From: Chryseobacterium luquanense | GTDB taxonomy: Bacteria; Bacteroidota; Bacteroidia; Flavobacteriales; Weeksellaceae | Assembly: GCF_026460945.1 (NCBI RefSeq) | Contig: NZ_JAOVZV010000010.1 | Span: 1-64,000 of the forward strand | DNA: 64,000 nucleotides | Direction: 5' to 3' | In this document: in pieces, positions 59,461-64,000 of the stretch | Layout of the letters: every line of letters begins with the position of its first letter | Numbering within the stretch: position 1 is the first letter of the stretch | The notes under the pieces: generated by a model | Database searches by the model: none | The model's input: only the letters and a program-made list of their open reading frames with translations | Told to the model about the DNA's origin: nothing | Translations under genes and position numbers: made by a program

Positions 59461-61215
59461 ATGAAGAGTTTCTTTAAAAATGTATTGGCAAATATAGTGG
59501 CTATTGTACTATTATGCTTCGTGTTTTTCTTCTTTTTTATCATAATGATTGCCGTTGGTTCAATGGGTGGAGAAAAATCTGTTTCGGTGAAAAAGAATTC
59601 TGTTTTAACTATTAATCTGAATACAACTATTATCGATAGTCCTACAGAAGAACAGCAGAGTATTTTCAATATGAAAAATAAAAACAGCAACATTCTTATT
59701 TATGATGCTGTGGAAGCTATTCATAAAGCTAAAGAAGATGATAATATAAAGGGAATAAGTATTGAGGTAGATAATTTTAACGCAGGAACTACACAAATTG
59801 ATGATTTAAGAAGTGCTATTGAAGATTTCAAAAAGAGCGGAAAATTCGTCTACGCTTACGGGAATTCAGTTTCGCAGGCTTCTTATTATTTAGGTTCTGT
59901 TGCTGATCAGTATTATTTAAATCCATCTGGTGGAATTGAATTAAAAGGTTTAGCAACTGAAGTAACTTTCTTTAAAGATTTTGCTGAAAAATATGGAATA
60001 GGAATCGAAGTTATCCGTCACGGAAAATTCAAATCTGCTGTTGAGCCGTTTTTAAGAAATGATATTTCTCCTGAAAACCAAGAACAACTGAGTACTTTAT
60101 TGAATGATATTTGGGGAAATACTTCATCAAAAATGGCAGCTTCAAGAAAAATGAAAGCTGAAGAATTTAAAACTGTTGTGGATAGTTTATACGGAATGAT
60201 TCCTGATTTAAGCTTAAAATACAAATTGGCAGATAAATTAATTCAAAAAACGGAGTACGACCAAATTATCAGAGCAAAATTGAATCTAAAAGCTAGTGAT
60301 AAATTAAACAGAGTTTCTCTTCATAAATATATTGATTCGTTTACAGATAAAGAAAAGTCTGGCGACAGGGTTGCTGTTTTATATGCTTCAGGTTCTATTA
60401 ATAATGGAGATGAATACAACGAAATTTATTCGGAAAAGTATATTAAATATATCAAAGATCTTCAGGAAGATGATAAAGTGAAAGCAGTAGTTTTAAGAAT
60501 TAATTCTCCGGGTGGAAGTGCGAATGCTTCTGATGAAATTTTATTTGAACTTCAACAGTTGAAAAAGAAGAAACCTCTTGTTGTTTCATTCGGTGACTAT
60601 GCTGCTTCAGGAGGATATTATATTGCAATGGGAGCAGATAAAATTTATTCTGAACCTAATACTTTAACTGGCTCAATCGGAGTTTTCGGAGTAATGCCTT
60701 ATTTTAAAGATATTGCCAATAAAAATGGAGTTCGTTCTGATATTGTTGCAACCAATGCCAATTCAGCATATTATTCTTCATTGCACGGTCTTACGCCTTA
60801 TGGAGTAAATTTAATGACAAGAAGTGTGGAAGGAACTTACAAAAGATTTGTTCATTTTGTAACGCAGAACAGAAAGAAAACTTTCGAACAAATCGATAGT
60901 GTTGGTGGAGGTAGAGTTTGGAGCGGTGTTCGCGCAAAAGAAATCGGATTGGTTGATGAACTGGGAACTTTAAATGATGCTGTAAAATTTGCAGCACAAA
61001 AAGCAAACTTAAAATCATACAACGTTGCTTCTTATCCTAAGAAAATGACAGCTTTTGAACAGATTTTTGAAGATTTAAATGAAGATGATATTTCTGCAAG
61101 AGTGATTAAAAATAAAATTGGTAAAGCCAACTACGAAGTTTTAGAGCAGCTTACCGATGAAAAATTAAAGTCTGAGGTGAAAATGGAAATGCCTTACAAA
61201 ATCAAGATTAACTAA
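59461..61215 (+). CDS. sppA: Signal peptide peptidase SppA (67K type)
   Basis: A 584-residue inner-membrane serine protease that degrades cleaved signal peptides. One N-terminal membrane helix is followed by two Clp-like domains. The catalytic Lys lies in R-H-G-K-F-K-S-A-V-E-P-F and the Ser in D-Y-A-A-S-G-G-Y-Y-I-A, both as in E. coli SppA. The frame extends to TTG at 59455 but ATG at 59461 is chosen. The promoter must lie inside folK, because the divergent starts are so close. Confidence 0.94.
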   Translation: MKSFFKNVLANIVAIVLLCFVFFFFFIIMIAVGSMGGEKSVSVKKNSVLTINLNTTIIDSPTEEQQSIFNMKNKNSNILIYDAVEAIHKAKEDDNIKGISIEVDNFNAGTTQIDDLRSAIEDFKKSGKFVYAYGNSVSQASYYLGSVADQYYLNPSGGIELKGLATEVTFFKDFAEKYGIGIEVIRHGKFKSAVEPFLRNDISPENQEQLSTLLNDIWGNTSSKMAASRKMKAEEFKTVVDSLYGMIPDLSLKYKLADKLIQKTEYDQIIRAKLNLKASDKLNRVSLHKYIDSFTDKEKSGDRVAVLYASGSINNGDEYNEIYSEKYIKYIKDLQEDDKVKAVVLRINSPGGSANASDEILFELQQLKKKKPLVVSFGDYAASGGYYIAMGADKIYSEPNTLTGSIGVFGVMPYFKDIANKNGVRSDIVATNANSAYYSSLHGLTPYGVNLMTRSVEGTYKRFVHFVTQNRKKTFEQIDSVGGGRVWSGVRAKEIGLVDELGTLNDAVKFAAQKANLKSYNVASYPKKMTAFEQIFEDLNEDDISARVIKNKIGKANYEVLEQLTDEKLKSEVKMEMPYKIKIN

Positions 61216-61231
61216 ATTATTATTGTTCATA

Positions 61232-61268
61232 AAAAATCCCGATTTGAAATTTTCAAATCGGGATTTTT
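61232..61268. terminator. Bidirectional terminator
   Basis: 17-bp stem (61232-61248 with 61252-61268) flanked by A- and T-runs between sppA and the convergent stress-response gene. Confidence 0.9.
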
Positions 61269-61283
61269 ATTTTTTAAACTTTT

Positions 61284-61541
61284 TTATTTTCTAGTAGCCA
61301 TTCCGTAAAGCCAAAGTACAAGTAATGCACCTCCGATGGCAAGAAACCAGCTTCTGAAATTCCAGAAAGAATCGACGTCTCCCCAATGAAGAACATAAAC
61401 TCCGATTAGTCCGCCGATAAAAGCTCCAACAATACCTAAAATGATTGTTATAAGCCAGCCACCGCCTTGTTTTCCAGGCATGATAACTTTAGCAAGTGCT
61501 CCTGCTAAAAGGCCAAAAATAATCCATGTAATAAATCCCAT
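61284..61541 (-). CDS. GlsB/YeaQ/YmgE-type small membrane protein
   Basis: An 85-residue protein with three hydrophobic segments and the family pattern I-I-F-G-L-L-A-G-A-L-A-K near the N terminus, G-G-G-W-L-I-T-I-I-L-G-I-V-G-A-F-I-G-G in the middle. Relatives are called GlsB/YeaQ/YmgE stress response or transglycosylase-associated proteins; biochemical function is unknown. Confidence 0.9.
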   Translation of the reverse strand: MGFITWIIFGLLAGALAKVIMPGKQGGGWLITIILGIVGAFIGGLIGVYVLHWGDVDSFWNFRSWFLAIGGALLVLWLYGMATRK

Positions 61542-61588
61542 AGTTTTTTAATTTTTAATGTTAGTAAATGTGTTTATTTTTAAGAAAA

Positions 61589-62542
61589 TTACCTCTTCTT
61601 GAAAAATGAATCTACAAACTCTGTACCATTAAAAAGTTGGAGATCCTGCATCTTCTCTCCAACACCTATATATTTTACCGGAATTTGAAATTGATCTGAA
61701 ATCCCAATAACAACGCCTCCTTTTGCAGTACCGTCTAATTTTGTTACCGCTAAAGCATTAACTTCCGTTGCTGCTGTAAATTGTTTTGCCTGTTCAAAAG
61801 CATTCTGACCTGTAGAACCATCTAGAACCAATAAAATCTCGTGTGGAGCATCAGGAATTACCTTTTGCATCACTCTTTTGATTTTAGAAAGTTCATTCAT
61901 CAAATTAATCTTATTGTGAAGTCTTCCTGCAGTGTCAATAATCACCACATCTGCATCTTGAGCAACTGCACTTTGTACCGTGTCGAAAGCAACAGAAGCA
62001 GGGTCAGAACCCATTTCTTGTTTTACGATTGGTACGCCAACTCTTTCACTCCAAATAACCAATTGGTCTACAGCTGCAGCTCTGAATGTATCTGCTGCAC
62101 CCAAAACTACCTTTTTGCCTTCAGATTTAAACTGATGAGCTAATTTCCCTATGGTTGTAGTTTTTCCGACGCCGTTTACACCGACAACCATAATTACGTA
62201 TGGTTTTTTTGAAGTATCAATATTTCCGCTTCCTGAGTGAGGGTTTTCCAAAAGAAGTCCGGAAATTTCATCACGTAGAATTTGGTCTAATTCATTTACA
62301 CCTACATATTTGTCTCTTGCGACACGTTCCTCAATTCTCTCAATGATTTTGATGGTTGTAGAAGCGCCTACATCGGAAGCAATAAGTATTTCTTCTAAGT
62401 TATCCAGAACTTCGTCATCTACTTTGCTTTTGCCGACTACGGCTTTAGTCATTTTTTCAAAGAAACCCTGATTAGATTTTTCCAATCCTTTATCTAAAGT
62501 TTCTTTTTCTTCTTTTTTAAAAATATTTTTAAACCAACTCAT
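61589..62542 (-). CDS. ftsY: Signal recognition particle receptor FtsY
   Basis: The 317-residue SRP receptor GTPase that docks ribosome-nascent chains at the membrane. G-V-N-G-V-G-K-T-T-T (G1), D-T-F-R-A-A-A (G2/I-box), D-T-A-G-R-L (G3), T-K-L-D-G-T-A-K-G-G (G4) are intact, with the N-terminal four-helix bundle ahead. The acidic A domain is short. It follows the ribosomal cluster but has its own -7 box and is separated from it by a terminator. Confidence 0.97.
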   Translation of the reverse strand: MSWFKNIFKKEEKETLDKGLEKSNQGFFEKMTKAVVGKSKVDDEVLDNLEEILIASDVGASTTIKIIERIEERVARDKYVGVNELDQILRDEISGLLLENPHSGSGNIDTSKKPYVIMVVGVNGVGKTTTIGKLAHQFKSEGKKVVLGAADTFRAAAVDQLVIWSERVGVPIVKQEMGSDPASVAFDTVQSAVAQDADVVIIDTAGRLHNKINLMNELSKIKRVMQKVIPDAPHEILLVLDGSTGQNAFEQAKQFTAATEVNALAVTKLDGTAKGGVVIGISDQFQIPVKYIGVGEKMQDLQLFNGTEFVDSFFKKR

Positions 62543-62583
62543 CTTAGAATTTTGATTTTTATAATCTTACTTTGTCTTGTACA

Positions 62584-62591
62584 CACAAAGA
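62584..62591 (-). promoter_or_regulatory. Candidate -7 element for ftsY
   Basis: Minus-strand TATCTTTG, 41 nt before the ftsY ATG; the nearest TTG leaves only a 14-nt spacer. Confidence 0.45.
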
Positions 62592-62596
62592 TAACA

Positions 62597-62623
62597 AAAA
62601 AACTACCCAAAAAATGAGTAGTT
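62597..62623 (-). terminator. Terminator of the rpmB-rpmG-DUF4295 operon
   Basis: 10-bp stem (62597-62606 with 62614-62623, one wobble pair) and T-run on the minus strand, after the DUF4295 stop at 62649. Confidence 0.75.
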
Positions 62624-62648
62624 TTTATATTGTAAATAAAGTGACTGA

Positions 62649-62801
62649 TTATTTTTTCAAATAAGCGTCTACTTCGTCTGCATTCATTACTTTTTCTTCG
62701 AAAACGTAAGCATCTGATTTAGATGACTTCACCATTTTCACAACTTTAGTCATTTTTTTTGACTGTCCGCTTTGTAGGGTTGCTACTACTTTCTTTGCCA
62801 T
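62649..62801 (-). CDS. DUF4295 family ribosome-associated small protein
   Basis: A 50-residue basic protein, M-A-K-K-V-V-A-T-L-Q-S-G-Q at the N terminus and V-D-A-Y-L-K-K at the C terminus, matching the Bacteroidetes-specific DUF4295 family, which regularly follows rpmB and rpmG. From memory, this family was seen in a Flavobacterium ribosome structure and given the name bL38; this could not be checked here. It is co-directional with rpmG, 19 nt downstream. Confidence 0.9.
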   Translation of the reverse strand: MAKKVVATLQSGQSKKMTKVVKMVKSSKSDAYVFEEKVMNADEVDAYLKK

Positions 62802-62820
62802 GGTAAATTATATTTATAAA

Positions 62821-63003
62821 TTACTTGATTTCTTTGTGAAGGGTAGATCTCTTAAGAACAGGATTGTATTTTTTCAATTCCAATCTTTCTGTAGTGTTCT
62901 TTTTGTTTTTTGTAGAAATGTATCTAGACATTCCCGGCATACCACTTTCTTTGTGCTCTGTACATTCAAGAATTACTTGAACTCTATTTCCTTTTTTTGC
63001 CAT
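62821..63003 (-). CDS. rpmG: 50S ribosomal protein bL33
   Basis: A 60-residue protein, [16 protein letters not shown], with Y[20 protein letters not shown]. Only one Cys remains, so this is the zinc-free (C-minus) form. It starts 3 nt after rpmB. Confidence 0.96.
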   Translation of the reverse strand: MAKKGNRVQVILECTEHKESGMPGMSRYISTKNKKNTTERLELKKYNPVLKRSTLHKEIK

Positions 63004-63006
63004 GAT

Positions 63007-63249
63007 TTAGTTCTTTTTAATCAATCCTTCTCTGATGCCTCTTTCGATAGCTTCTTCGATTCCAATCTTGTTAATGATTCTCAATCCATGAGCTGAAACT
63101 TTAAGCGTAACGTGCTTGTCTTGCTCTGGAAGGTAAAATTTCTTTTCCAATAAGTTAATTTCAAAACGACGCTTCGTTTTGTTATTAGCGTGGGAAACGT
63201 TGTTACCAACCATTGCACGCTTTCCTGTTATCTGGCAAATTCTTGACAT
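63007..63249 (-). CDS. rpmB: 50S ribosomal protein bL28
   Basis: An 80-residue protein: [20 protein letters not shown], then K-R-R-F-E-I-N-L and [13 protein letters not shown]. First gene of the rpmB-rpmG-DUF4295 cluster. Its promoter was not clearly identified in the 240-nt gap upstream. Confidence 0.96.
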   Translation of the reverse strand: MSRICQITGKRAMVGNNVSHANNKTKRRFEINLLEKKFYLPEQDKHVTLKVSAHGLRIINKIGIEEAIERGIREGLIKKN

Positions 63250-63454
63250 ATCTCGATGTTCTTATTTGTATAATATTTGAGGTTGCAAAATAACAAATAA
63301 TTTTTTAGATAGACAAGTCTTTAAATAAATTTTCTAATAATTATTTATCATTTTTAATGAGTTACAAATTTAAGAACATTGTAAAATGTCTTTTATACTT
63401 GAGCAGATGATAAATGTCAGTCTCAATAAAAACCGTTAAAATAATATTTGAGGC

Positions 63455-63462
63455 TATCTTTG
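63455..63462 (+). promoter_or_regulatory. Candidate -7 element for the VCBS protein
   Basis: TATCTTTG, 27 nt before the ATG at 63490; no TTG box at the usual distance. Confidence 0.5.
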
Positions 63463-63489
63463 TTTTTAATTAATCTAAATAAAAATAAA

Positions 63490-64000
63490 ATGAAAAGATT
63501 ATATGTTTTTGCTTTTTTTATTCCGATGTTGTTTCAGTCGCAAACATTTTCCGAAGTTTCTAGCAACATCAAAAATTTCTATTATGGTTCAAGTGACATT
63601 GGAGATTTTAATAATGACGGAAAACCGGATGTCGTTTACAACGGGGCAATAGATAACGACGCAGACGGTAATGCCGATATTACATTTAATGAAATTTATT
63701 CCAATAATAACGGCGTTTTTTCTGCATATGGAAATTTGGGAATCGATGTTACACATTTGGGAGATATTAAATTTATAGATTATAATAATGATGGTCTGCT
63801 CGATATTGTTTCCACAGGTTTGAGCTATAATAATGTTGTTAATTATAAGCATTATCGTTTTCTGAATAATGGAACAGGGTTTGCAAAAGTGGAAGATACT
63901 GCAGGGAAAATCTACGGTTCAATTGAAGTTTTTGATTTAAATCACGATGGTAAACAAGACTATGCTATTAATGGTACACAATATGTTGATGGAACTGGTT
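63490..64000 (+). CDS. Secreted FG-GAP/VCBS repeat protein (truncated by window)
   Basis: 170 residues are visible: a signal peptide (1-18, ending F-Q-S-Q), then FG-GAP/VCBS-type repeats with D-I-G-D-F-N-N-D-G-K-P-D-V-V, F-I-D-Y-N-N-D-G-L-L-D-I-V and F-D-L-N-H-D-G-K-Q-D-Y-A. These calcium-binding propeller repeats are typical of secreted or surface proteins; a T9SS sorting domain may lie beyond the window. Confidence 0.85.
   Translation, partial: MKRLYVFAFFIPMLFQSQTFSEVSSNIKNFYYGSSDIGDFNNDGKPDVVYNGAIDNDADGNADITFNEIYSNNNGVFSAYGNLGIDVTHLGDIKFIDYNNDGLLDIVSTGLSYNNVVNYKHYRFLNNGTGFAKVEDTAGKIYGSIEVFDLNHDGKQDYAINGTQYVDGTG

Noticed and set aside
59442-59693. 84-residue N-terminal extension of folK
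   Set aside because: It runs antisense through the start of sppA, is not similar to the family, and the conserved protein begins at 59441.

Overview
The window looks like the chromosome of a Chryseobacterium-like member of the Flavobacteriia (Bacteroidetes). It is strongly AT-rich. Promoters follow the Bacteroidetes pattern (TTG, about 17-23 nt, then TAnnTTTG). There are almost no Shine-Dalgarno-like leaders. Several secreted proteins end in type A sorting domains of the type IX secretion system (T9SS), and many outer-membrane beta-barrels are present. The family content (DUF4295, DUF4403, DUF5103, duplicated-domain Nfu) is typical of this group. No phage, insertion sequence, CRISPR array or integrase was found; most of the window is housekeeping DNA.

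Layout. 0-9.3 kb: a truncated TPR-type tail, a frameshifted alpha/beta hydrolase, a membrane protein, an alkyltransferase-like protein, a short-chain dehydrogenase, a 48-residue small protein, an acyltransferase, a deoxyhypusine-synthase-like enzyme, an outer-membrane barrel, arfB, menE, and a glycosyltransferase lying between two identical tRNA-Gln genes. 9.6-20.8 kb: a probable structured RNA, a 1087-residue outer-membrane protein, a run of four secreted proteins (three with T9SS sorting domains), and a peptidase-like/beta-barrel fusion that lacks the zinc motif. 20.9-33.5 kb: mainly minus-strand metabolism, including a fused PyrE-PyrF, thioredoxin-fold proteins, aroC, tRNA-Cys, folB, nadA, gmk and yicC. 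33.6-41.5 kb: miaA and an RND tripartite efflux operon (adaptor, pump, outer-membrane channel) with its TetR repressor and four copies of a palindromic operator. 41.8-53.3 kb: a thioredoxin-like protein, an MBL hydrolase, a putative toxin-antitoxin pair, hemH, nfu, a gamma-carbonic anhydrase, a Pif1-type helicase, a tiny secreted peptide, a flavin-dependent oxidoreductase and ribB. 53.4-64 kb: fmt, recQ, two tandem OmpA-type paralogues, folK, sppA, ftsY, the rpmB-rpmG-DUF4295 ribosomal cluster, and the start of an FG-GAP/VCBS repeat protein.

Cross-cutting observations. (1) At least five intergenic spacers hold long imperfect inverted repeats built from 7-bp units; the units differ from site to site but the period does not, and one arm reaches into the end of gmk. 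(2) The TetR operators between tetR and the adaptor gene are spaced exactly 122 bp apart, and a fourth abuts the tetR promoter. (3) Several promoters sit only 4-6 nt from an ATG, predicting leaderless mRNAs. (4) Many genes end in strong hairpin terminators, several of them bidirectional between convergent genes, and one shares bases with the last codons of fmt. Start codons were moved from the longest reading frame for ten genes where promoters, terminators, signal peptides or family alignment argued for a shorter protein. Three proteins appear to need TTG starts.
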